Source: Deltaproteobacteria bacterium
GTDB lineage: Bacteria; Myxococcota_A; Polyangia; Polyangiales; Polyangiaceae
Direction of reading: 5' to 3'
Length of the DNA: 64,000 bases
NCBI GenBank assembly: GCA_016218915.1
Contig: JACRCQ010000027.1
Location: forward strand, 25,615 to 89,614
Shown: positions 9,200-18,542 of the stretch, in pieces
Numbering within the stretch: the first letter of the stretch is position 1
Layout of the letters: every line of letters starts with the position of its first letter
Notes under the pieces: generated by a model
Told to the model about the DNA's origin: nothing
Seen by the model: the letters and a program-made list of their open reading frames with translations, nothing else
Databases searched by the model: none
Position numbers and translations under genes: made by a program

Positions 9200-10969
9200 A
9201 TGGCCGAATTCACTGTCGATGATGCGAGAGCGGTGCTCGAGTCCCACGTCCGGACGACGCGCTGGCTGCGTCGCGGAATTGCCGCCAAGCTCCCCATCGA
9301 CTCGTTCGCCGGCTCAGGCGCGTTCCATGTGATCTTCCAGTCGTTCACCGAGGAGCGACGTACCTATCCGAGCCACGTTCCCTTCCACGGCCAGATCATC
9401 GATGGCCCGGAGAACGGTGCGCCTCCCCGCGCATGGGACATCCTCGTGCAGGTCCCGGGAACCTTCATCAACCAGAATGTCACGCTCGAAGTCCCGCACA
9501 CAGCCTCGGTCAAGACTTGCCACGGGTGCGACGGCAGCGGGCAGAACACCTGCGGCACGTGCGGCGGCAGAGGGCAGAACACCTGCGGTCGCTGCAACGG
9601 ACGCGGACACACGCACGAGTCGCGAACCATCACCAAGACCGACTCGCAGGGGAACACGACCACAACGACGGAGCACTACGACGAGCGGTGCTGGACGTGC
9701 AGCGGAAGCGGGCATGTGACCTGCGGCCCGTGCGGAGGAACCGGACGGATCACCTGCAGCACTTGCAGCGGACACGGCAAGCTCAAGCATTTCACCGAGC
9801 TGCTCGTGGAATGGAAGACCCACTCGTCCGAGCGCGTCCTCGAGAAGTCCGACCTTCCTGATGACCTTGTTGCGGGCGCGCAAGGTTCCGTGGTCCACGA
9901 GGAAGAAGACGCCGTCGTAGAGCAGCGGGCCGGGGGCGGGGGCGGACCGTACCGGGGTGACGTCCGCGTCAACAGCGAGGTGCACGACGCAGCCAACAAG
10001 CTCATCGCAGGTCATCGCTTCGGCACCGGAGTCAAGCTCCACCGCCAGAAGCTCGTGGTGCGCGGCGTACCGGTGTTCGAAGCGCACTATCGATGGGGCA
10101 AGGCTCAACGGCGCTTCTGGGTGTTTGGTCTTGATCGCCAGGTGCATGCGCCGAACTACCCTCTGTCGATCGTGCGCATCGCGTCGGCTTGCACTGCAGT
10201 CGCTGCGTTCATAGGCGGGATCACCGCGTTCGCGATCAGCGCGTCGCGCGCGCCGCCTGCCCCGCCGCCAAGCGCGTACTCCCATCCTGCGCCGTTGCCG
10301 ATCGTCGAGCTGCCTCCCGCGGCGTCCGCGAATCCTGTGCCAACCCGCGTGCCAATGGTTGCAGCAAGCGGACCCGTGCCAAAGCCAGCCAAAGGACGCG
10401 CAGTGGTCGAGCTGCGAACCGATCCGCCTGGAGCCGTGGTCCAGGTGGATGGCAAGAGAGCAGGCGTTTCGCCCTTGTTTCTCGCGATCGCCGCTCCTGA
10501 TGGGGGCGAGTGCACCGGGGGCAGATGCAACGGCGGCGCGTGCACGCCCGGCAGCTGCAGCAGCGGGATGTGCCTTCCCGAAATCTGCTCTTCTCCCACG
10601 GGCAAGTGCGACAAGCCGACCAAGTGCGCCAACGCGACGTGCACTGGCTCGACCTGTGAAGGAGCGCGTTGCGAAGGCGCGTCGTGCCCCAAGGGATATC
10701 GGTGCTCGGGCGCCCGATGCAGCGGCAAGCCGTGCACAGGTGGGACCTGTGACGGCACAACATGCCGCGGCTACGTGTGCAGCGGTTCCATGTGCAGCGG
10801 GGGGACGTGCTCAGGCGGGTGCGCGGGCAGCGTCTGTCCCGGAGGCGCGTGCACGGGGGGCACCTGCGAAAAGGTCACGATCGTGGTTCTCAAGCGCGAG
10901 GGGAAACCGGATCAGAAGCTCGAGATCGGCCCCTCCGACGCGCCGCTTCTCGAAGTCGGAGAGAAATAG
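9200..10969 (+). CDS. DnaJ-type zinc-finger/PEGA membrane protein with Cys-rich pentad repeat insert
   Basis: 589 residues from ATG 9200; the longer open frame to the left is antisense to the transporter. Residues 107-196 hold six CxxCxGxG motifs like the zinc-binding centre of DnaJ (CHGCDGSG, CGTCGGRG, CGRCNGRG, then CWTCSGSG, CGPCGGTG, CSTCSGHG). There is no J domain. One membrane helix (about 323-347) follows, then a Pro-rich linker and a PEGA domain (VVELRTDPPGAVVQVDG, 400-432). The PEGA strand order is broken at 433-555 by a block of 24 cysteines, mostly in CxGxx pentads, and resumes with KVTIVVLKREG. Predicted topology is zinc fingers in the cytosol and the PEGA/Cys block outside. A role in protein quality control or envelope sensing is only a guess; no partner gene is adjacent. 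Confidence 0.88.
   Translation: MAEFTVDDARAVLESHVRTTRWLRRGIAAKLPIDSFAGSGAFHVIFQSFTEERRTYPSHVPFHGQIIDGPENGAPPRAWDILVQVPGTFINQNVTLEVPHTASVKTCHGCDGSGQNTCGTCGGRGQNTCGRCNGRGHTHESRTITKTDSQGNTTTTTEHYDERCWTCSGSGHVTCGPCGGTGRITCSTCSGHGKLKHFTELLVEWKTHSSERVLEKSDLPDDLVAGAQGSVVHEEEDAVVEQRAGGGGGPYRGDVRVNSEVHDAANKLIAGHRFGTGVKLHRQKLVVRGVPVFEAHYRWGKAQRRFWVFGLDRQVHAPNYPLSIVRIASACTAVAAFIGGITAFAISASRAPPAPPPSAYSHPAPLPIVELPPAASANPVPTRVPMVAASGPVPKPAKGRAVVELRTDPPGAVVQVDGKRAGVSPLFLAIAAPDGGECTGGRCNGGACTPGSCSSGMCLPEICSSPTGKCDKPTKCANATCTGSTCEGARCEGASCPKGYRCSGARCSGKPCTGGTCDGTTCRGYVCSGSMCSGGTCSGGCAGSVCPGGACTGGTCEKVTIVVLKREGKPDQKLEIGPSDAPLLEVGEK
10508..10868 (+). repeat. 15-bp periodic coding repeat (CxGxx pentads)
   Basis: Inside the gene at 9200-10969 the DNA repeats every 15 bp with a TGC codon followed two codons later by GGC or GGG, for 24 cysteine codons. 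Two units are longer (near CSSPTGK and CPKGYR) and one is short by a residue. The units differ in their other codons, so this is an old protein repeat rather than a fresh slippage tract. Confidence 0.85.
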
Positions 10970-11010
10970 GAGCGACGGGCCCTCCAGCATTCGCATTCTC
11001 ATTCGCGTTG

Positions 11011-11031
11011 CTAGTCCCCAGTTCCTAGTTC
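11011..11031. repeat. Heptanucleotide tandem repeat (CTAGTYC)3, intergenic
   Basis: Three 7-bp units (CTAGTCC, CCAGTTC, CTAGTTC) lie in the short gap between the zinc-finger/PEGA gene and the esterase gene. The same three units, with one change, recur at 13787-13807, where they form one arm of a long hairpin. Confidence 0.75.
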
Positions 11032-11065
11032 TCTCTGCAGCCGAAAAGTGCGCTACCCTGCCCGC

Positions 11066-12190
11066 ATGCGGCCCCTTTGGCTTCTTGCTCTCGCAGCCAC
11101 TCTGCAGCAGTCGTGCACGCCCAACGGAGAACCGGTCCGGCCGACGTCCCCGTCCGCTGCCAGCTCCTCTGTCACGTCCACCGCGCTCGCGCCGCCGCCC
11201 GTCAGCGCTTCCCCATCGGCCTCTGCTGCCCCAGCCGCTTCGGCGCCAGCGCCCAATCCGCCGCGCGGCAAGGCAAAAGCCCACGTCGAGACCCGCTCCT
11301 TTGCCTCGGCTGCGCTCGGCGTCGACAAGAAGTACCAGGTGTACTTGCCGCGTGGCTACGACGACTCCGCGCACCGGTTCCCGGTAGCCTACTATCTCCA
11401 CGGATTGGGAGGTAACGAGTCGAACTGGGTCACGCACGGACTGCTCGACAAGGCGGCGGACGCGCTCGACCTCGCCGTGATCGTGGTGATGCCGGACGGC
11501 GACGACAGCTTCTACGTGAACCATCCAAAGCCGGACAGCTACGAGGACTGCCTGAAGAAGAAGCCTCCTTTCGACGGAAGCGAGCCGGCTGCAAGCTACT
11601 GCGTGCGCACGCCGAGCTACGAGGACTACATCGCGCGCGATCTGGTGGCACAGGTGGACGGCGCATTCCGAACGATCGCGGATCGACGCAGCCGAGCGAT
11701 CGCGGGTCTATCCATGGGCGGGTTCGGTGCCATGCAGCTTGCGATGCGCCACACGGATCTGTATTCGGCGGTCGCGACCCACAGCGGGATGCTGTACCTG
11801 ACAGGCACGAGCACCACAGCCGAGCCGGGGAAGATCAGGGATGCGACCTCGCTCGCCGACTGGGGCAAGCAGTACCAGGCCAAGTTCCACGATCATGTCG
11901 CAAAGGTCATGGGACCCAACTTCGAGGCCTGGCGCGAGCACGACCCGAGCGTACTCGCTACCAAGCTGCAGCCAGGCTCCCTTGCGATCATGTTCGACTG
12001 CGGAGACCACGACGGCTTCAACTTCCACACGCACGGCGCGCACCTCCACCAGGTGCTGCAGGCGCGAGGGTACAAGCACGACTACGCGCAGCTGCCCGGC
12101 TCCCATGACTGGAAGTACTGGAGCGCGCGCGTGCCGGTCAGCCTCAAGTTCCTCTCCGACAACCTCCAGGGTGCCGCGCCTGGGCCATGA
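11066..12190 (+). CDS. Exported alpha/beta-hydrolase, esterase D type
   Basis: 374 residues. An N-terminal hydrophobic stretch ending LQQSC looks like a signal peptide, with an imperfect lipobox, followed by a 60-residue Ala/Pro/Ser linker. The catalytic domain matches the putative esterase family (PF00756 type): YYLHGLGGNESNW oxyanion region, nucleophile elbow GLSMGGFG, acid in FDCGDHDGF, and His in PGSHDWKYW. Such enzymes hydrolyse acyl esters, including S-formylglutathione, feruloyl esters and siderophore esters; the substrate here is open. The start ATG 11066 is preferred to one six codons earlier because it leaves a short basic tail before the hydrophobic core. It converges with the Sel1 protein gene, 6 bp away. 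A cysteine pair in the catalytic domain (DCLKKK and ASYCV) could form a disulfide, fitting an envelope location. Confidence 0.9.
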   Translation: MRPLWLLALAATLQQSCTPNGEPVRPTSPSAASSSVTSTALAPPPVSASPSASAAPAASAPAPNPPRGKAKAHVETRSFASAALGVDKKYQVYLPRGYDDSAHRFPVAYYLHGLGGNESNWVTHGLLDKAADALDLAVIVVMPDGDDSFYVNHPKPDSYEDCLKKKPPFDGSEPAASYCVRTPSYEDYIARDLVAQVDGAFRTIADRRSRAIAGLSMGGFGAMQLAMRHTDLYSAVATHSGMLYLTGTSTTAEPGKIRDATSLADWGKQYQAKFHDHVAKVMGPNFEAWREHDPSVLATKLQPGSLAIMFDCGDHDGFNFHTHGAHLHQVLQARGYKHDYAQLPGSHDWKYWSARVPVSLKFLSDNLQGAAPGP

Positions 12191-12196
12191 GCAGGC

Positions 12197-13651
12197 TCAC
12201 GACTCCGCGAGCTTGCACGCGACCTTCACCCCGCCCGCACAGGCTTTCTGGAACAGCTGCTTGGCCTTGCCCGGATCTCGCGGCACCCCGCGTCCATCAC
12301 GCGTGAGAACCCCGAGCCCAAAGCAACCCAGAGAGGCCTTGTCGTTGCAAGCACGGCCGTAGAACTGCGCTGCGCGAGGCAGATCCCGCGCGATCGCTCC
12401 ATCCGACAACGCGTGTCCCATGTCGTTGCATCCGACCGGATCGCCAGCGTCGCACGCCTTCTCGAACAACGCTGGAGCGGCTGCGGCATTCTTCGGCACG
12501 CCCAAGCCCTGGTAGTACAGCTCTCCCAAGGCTACGCACGCGCTCGACTCGCCGCCATCGCATGCCTTCTGAAACGCCGCGGCTGCCTTGTCGCCCTGAG
12601 GCGTGGCCTGCCCAGGCTTGAGGCTTGCGCGGAGCACGGCTCCGAGCCCAAGACATCCCTTGGCGTCGCCTGCCTCGCACCGTGTGCGGCATTCCTCCTC
12701 CTGCGTGCAGTCGGCTTTCACCGGCGCCACGCCAACGGTCGATCCCGACTTCACCGTCGCCCCGGCAGGGACCAGGGCCGTGACCGGCTTCTTCTCGATG
12801 CACCCCTTGACCTTGTCGGCGATCTGCCCTGGTGCACAGGTGACGTCGGCCTTGACGGCAAGGCATTGCTCACCGTTCCATTGCGTGCCCTGTCCGCACA
12901 CGGGCTCTGTGGGGCGAGCAGCGCCCAGCGGGACCACCTCGATGCGCAGCAGGGCGCCGCACCCCGATGGGGATCGCGTGTCCGTGTCCGAGGCGCTCGC
13001 GCACTTCGCTTCGTCGCCATCGCGATTGAGCAGCTCCTTGGACGAGGCGGACTTGGCGCCAGCCCCTGCACCGAGCACGGACACGCCTCCGCCCACTTCA
13101 TTGCCGGCGCCGGCAAAGAACTCGAAAGCTCCGACGGTCAAGGCGCTGACCACGTGCGTCGCGCCATCGCACTCACCCTCGAGCTCGTCCTTGCGGGGAA
13201 TGGTCCGCCCAGCGTCGAGCTGGCCGACAATGACCATGTTGGTGTGAAGCGAGCCGGACTGGGCGAGCCGGGCTTCGAGCTTCGCTGCATACACCGGGAT
13301 GTTGGCGTACATCTCCACGGCGTCGCGCATGTCCACCCTGTCTTTCTTGGGAGTGACAGCGATGTACCCGTAGGCGGGGTTGCTCTTCACCCCGCAGCGC
13401 GGAAGCACCTTCATTCCGCAGCCTTCGTAGCTCACGACGACAAGGCCCTTGCGCGCCTGGGCTTCGAGCTGGGCCCGGTCCGAGGACTCCCAGTCGACCA
13501 CCAGAGGCCGCGTCGAGCCGCAGGAGTGCGTTGCAGGCTTCTTTTCGGTGTGGTCGGGGATGAGGCGCGGTCCAGTGGGGGTCGCGCCTGGCGCGCCTCC
13601 GCAAGAAGCGCACAGCACGCTTGCGACGACAAGTCGGGAAAAAGAGCGCAT
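12197..13651 (-). CDS. Exported Sel1-repeat protein
   Basis: 484 residues with a signal sequence ending CASCGG, so a lipoprotein is likely. The N-terminal 330 residues are Cys-poor to moderate and unlike a named family. The C-terminal 150 residues contain Sel1-like helix pairs with the pattern A...FQKACDGGESSACVALG, LFEKACDAGDPVGCNDMG and LFQKACAGGVKVACKLAE, spaced 36-38 residues, each with a cysteine pair typical of the Cys-containing Sel1 variant found in outer-membrane or periplasmic proteins. Sel1 repeats serve as protein-binding scaffolds. The gene lies downstream of lon on the same strand but is separated from it by a strong hairpin (13707-13807), so co-transcription is doubtful. Confidence 0.88.
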   Translation of the reverse strand: MRSFSRLVVASVLCASCGGAPGATPTGPRLIPDHTEKKPATHSCGSTRPLVVDWESSDRAQLEAQARKGLVVVSYEGCGMKVLPRCGVKSNPAYGYIAVTPKKDRVDMRDAVEMYANIPVYAAKLEARLAQSGSLHTNMVIVGQLDAGRTIPRKDELEGECDGATHVVSALTVGAFEFFAGAGNEVGGGVSVLGAGAGAKSASSKELLNRDGDEAKCASASDTDTRSPSGCGALLRIEVVPLGAARPTEPVCGQGTQWNGEQCLAVKADVTCAPGQIADKVKGCIEKKPVTALVPAGATVKSGSTVGVAPVKADCTQEEECRTRCEAGDAKGCLGLGAVLRASLKPGQATPQGDKAAAAFQKACDGGESSACVALGELYYQGLGVPKNAAAAPALFEKACDAGDPVGCNDMGHALSDGAIARDLPRAAQFYGRACNDKASLGCFGLGVLTRDGRGVPRDPGKAKQLFQKACAGGVKVACKLAES

Positions 13652-13706
13652 GGACAGTCAGGTAGAACGGTAGCCGCGAAGAATCAATTCCCGGCCCGGA
13701 GGGAGG

Positions 13707-13807
13707 GAACTAGGAGCTGAGAACTGGCAATGCGAACAGAGAAAACGGAATGGGTTCCGGCCCATTCCGTGTTCGCGTTCCCGTTGCTAGTCCACAGTTC
13801 CTAGTTC
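13707..13807. repeat. Long imperfect intergenic hairpin built from 7-bp units
   Basis: The left arm starts GAACTAG GAGCTGA GAACTGG (13707-13727) and the right arm ends CTAGTCC ACAGTTC CTAGTTC (13787-13807), roughly complementary. A perfect 8-bp inner stem, GGAATGGG at 13747-13754 against CCCATTCC at 13761-13768, forms the tip. It sits directly after the lon stop codon on the minus strand, so it probably also ends lon transcription. Confidence 0.7.
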
Positions 13808-13817
13808 TCCGAAGAGC

Positions 13818-16229
<2,412 letters not shown>

Positions 16230-16527
16230 TGCGTTTCACCCTGGTGGTGGAATGGCGCTGCTTGAACGTTGCATACGATTGGATGCCGGACCCGAGCGAG
16301 CGTACCGATCTATTTGCTTCCGGACATCCGAGTATCGGCAAGCTAAGCACGCCCGATCCAGGGCGCCAGCCCTAATTCACGCCCCTGTGGCGCCCCGATT
16401 CCCAAAGCCCGCCGCGCTGGCAGGCGGGCAGGCGGTGCCGTGGACGTCAGTATTCGCGCGGCAACCCATGAGCTCACGGTCGTGGCTCCAGGGCCCCCCA
16501 ACTCGCTCGCCTTCGCCGCGTCGAGAC
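16230..16527. other. Intergenic stretch upstream of lon
   Basis: About 300 bp that should hold the lon promoter and the terminator of the upstream gene. I see no protein-like frame and no clear heat-shock (CIRCE-type) inverted repeat next to the lon start. Confidence 0.4.
16407..16429 (-). terminator. Candidate transcription terminator hairpin
   Basis: A perfect 7-bp GC stem (GCCCGCC at 16407-16413, GGCGGGC at 16423-16429) with a 9-bp loop lies about 100 bp downstream of the stop of the secreted-protein gene ending at 16528 and before the lon start. There is no clear T-run, so this is tentative. Confidence 0.35.
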
Positions 16528-17601
16528 CTACTTCTTGGATTCTGCGGCCGGCGGGGCCTTGTGGTAGGCGTCCTTGGCCTGCTGAAGACGCACCAGGGCC
16601 GTGTGGAACGTCGGGAAGTCCCCGGTGATCGCGTGCAGCCCGAACTTGCTGCCGTCCGCGGTCGCATGCAGGATCGTCTGCACCTCGTACAACCCCGGTC
16701 GCTTGAACATCTCGCGAGGGCAAGCCTCTGCCAGCAGCACGGTCAACGTCTCCGAACCCTTGGGCGCGATCGTGCGAAAGAAGTCCCGTACCGGCGCCCG
16801 ATGACGCTCCCTGCCCCCGCAGACGGCGCGTCCCGCAGGTCCGGTGACCTGCAGCTCGAGCTGATCCGGACGTATGTGGATCATGCCCGCGCGGTCCCCG
16901 ACGTTCTTGACGGTCACTGTCACCTTCGCGTCGCGAAGAGCGGGTGCGTCCAACAGACGCACCGGGTGCACCAGCAGGTGTGGCGCGTTGAGAGGAGGCG
17001 TCTCCAACGCCTTGAGCTCGGCCTGGGTGTGCTTGGTGTCACCCTTGGGGGTGGGCGCCGGAATCCAGGTCGTCACGGAAACCAGCTGCTTCTCCGGGAG
17101 GAACGTGGCAGGCGCGACGGCTGGCTCCACCACGAACGGCGGGAGCTGCGGCTTGTTCGCCTTGGCTCGCTTCGCGTCCGGCTTGTATCCCCAGAACGCT
17201 GTGACCGACGTTCCTTCCGCCATCTCGTCGATGACCTTGCTGAAGCACAACAGGCGTGGGTCGAACTCCTCCCGGTACGTCTCGCCAGGCTTGAGCACGA
17301 GATCGCGCGTGTCACCCTCGCGCATCGTCGCCGGAAGCTGGCACTCGACGTACTTCTTGCCGACAGGCGCGACCAGCAGCCGAAGCAATCGCGCGTCTGC
17401 GTGAATTCGCGCCGGCGCGCTGTCCCCATTCGTGATCACCATCGCCCAAGGGCCGGCGATGTTCGGCGCCTCGACTGCCAGAGTCACCAGCGGTCCTGGC
17501 AGCGGGACCTCCGCGGCCGGGGCGGCCTTGTCGTCGGCCAGCGCAAGTGCGGGCACCAGCATCACCGCCGCAGCCATCACAGGGAGGAAGAACCGGGACA
17601 T
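16528..17601 (-). CDS. Secreted protein of unknown function
   Basis: 357 residues with a clear Sec signal peptide (MSRFFLPVMAAAVMLVPALALA, cut after ALA). The mature part is rich in beta-strand patterns and has three cysteines scattered in phrases such as KYVECQLPATM, LLCFSKVIDEM and AEACPREMFKRPG. It contains two stretches that resemble immunoglobulin-like beta-sandwich strands (VTVTVKNVGDRAGMIHI and SETLTVLLAEAC). No family is recognised. The ATG at 17601 was chosen over one six codons upstream because it fits the signal peptide. It starts 96 bp from the divergent M23-like gene and the two could share a control region. Confidence 0.85.
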   Translation of the reverse strand: MSRFFLPVMAAAVMLVPALALADDKAAPAAEVPLPGPLVTLAVEAPNIAGPWAMVITNGDSAPARIHADARLLRLLVAPVGKKYVECQLPATMREGDTRDLVLKPGETYREEFDPRLLCFSKVIDEMAEGTSVTAFWGYKPDAKRAKANKPQLPPFVVEPAVAPATFLPEKQLVSVTTWIPAPTPKGDTKHTQAELKALETPPLNAPHLLVHPVRLLDAPALRDAKVTVTVKNVGDRAGMIHIRPDQLELQVTGPAGRAVCGGRERHRAPVRDFFRTIAPKGSETLTVLLAEACPREMFKRPGLYEVQTILHATADGSKFGLHAITGDFPTFHTALVRLQQAKDAYHKAPPAAESKK

Positions 17602-17697
17602 CGGCTTGATCCGTAGCACAATCCCGAGGGGCAGTGTGCCCGGTGCGTGCCCCGCCCTTCGTCACACTTCGACCCCTCCGCGCGATCTGCCTTCGTG

Positions 17698-18453
17698 ATG
17701 AGCATCCATTGCCCGTCTTTCTTCGCTCTGATCGCTGCGAGCGCCTGCTCGGCCCTGCCCCCGGTCAGGCCCCCTGAACCTGTGAAGCAAGCGCATGCGG
17801 TCACGACGTTCCCGCAAGCTGCGGCATCGCTCTCAGACACCGTGCCCCTCCCTGCGGCCACGCCGCCGCTGGCTGCCCCCCTGCTCTCGGACGCGCCGTC
17901 GGTCGTCGCTACCCCCCCGGCTTTGCTTCCGGCTCTCGCCCCGCCCGCACAGCAGACGCCCTCGACCAAACGATCGTCGGTGCTCCCTTCCGGGCTCTTC
18001 AATCCAATGCCCGGAGGCCAGATCGCCGGATACCGGATTGACACGGGACTGGACATCGCAGGCTCCCCTCGGGAGGTATTCGCGATCGCGCCGGGCACGC
18101 TCGACTACTCCGAGCCTGGCCACACTCGATGGGTCGGCCCCAACGACACGGCCAATTGCGTGCGCATCCGCCTCGATCAGCCGATTGCCTGGAAGGGGCA
18201 TCAGATCACGCACGCCTGGTATGCCCATCTATCGGCGCTGCGCTGGATCCAGGCCGAAGGCGCAGAGCAACGCATCCACGTGCAGGGGGGCGAGCTGATC
18301 GGGACCTCGGGCAAAGCGAGAGGGATGCCACACTTGCACCTGGGGCTGCTTCTCGACGGCGAGGTCGAGCAGACGTGGGGGACGTACCTCCGGGAAGACG
18401 AGATCCGGCAAGTGCTCGGGGACTACCGAAACGGTGCGCGTCTGCCGCAGTGA
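17698..18453 (+). CDS. M23 (LytM)-like lipoprotein with altered zinc site
   Basis: 251 residues. A short signal peptide ends in AASAC, a plausible lipobox, followed by about 90 residues of Pro/Ala-rich linker. The C-terminal domain resembles M23 peptidases: DTGLDIAG, an AIAPGTLDY strand, YAHLS and GMPHLHLG near the end. In active M23 enzymes the first motif is HxGxD; here the first zinc ligand His is replaced by Asp, while the second Asp and the HxH are kept. It may therefore be a non-catalytic LytM activator of cell-wall amidases, like EnvC, or bind metal in another way. It converges with the OmpA/TSP3 gene across a hairpin at 18488-18515. Confidence 0.82.
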   Translation: MSIHCPSFFALIAASACSALPPVRPPEPVKQAHAVTTFPQAAASLSDTVPLPAATPPLAAPLLSDAPSVVATPPALLPALAPPAQQTPSTKRSSVLPSGLFNPMPGGQIAGYRIDTGLDIAGSPREVFAIAPGTLDYSEPGHTRWVGPNDTANCVRIRLDQPIAWKGHQITHAWYAHLSALRWIQAEGAEQRIHVQGGELIGTSGKARGMPHLHLGLLLDGEVEQTWGTYLREDEIRQVLGDYRNGARLPQ

Positions 18454-18487
18454 TGAGGACACGCCAGCATCGAGCAAGGCGCACGAG

Positions 18488-18515
18488 GAGCGGGCAGGCG
18501 AAGACGCGCCCGCTC
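18488..18515. terminator. Bidirectional terminator-like hairpin
   Basis: A perfect 8-bp stem, GAGCGGGC at 18488-18495 and GCCCGCTC at 18508-18515, lies in the 89-bp gap between two convergent genes, where a shared terminator is expected. A long U-run is absent on both strands. Confidence 0.5.
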
Positions 18516-18542
18516 GGCGGATTCTACGCAGGGGGAATCAGG

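Noticed and set aside
10508..10868. CRISPR-like regular spacing
   Set aside because: The 15-bp periodicity is a coding repeat of CxGxx pentads. There are no spacers or cas genes.
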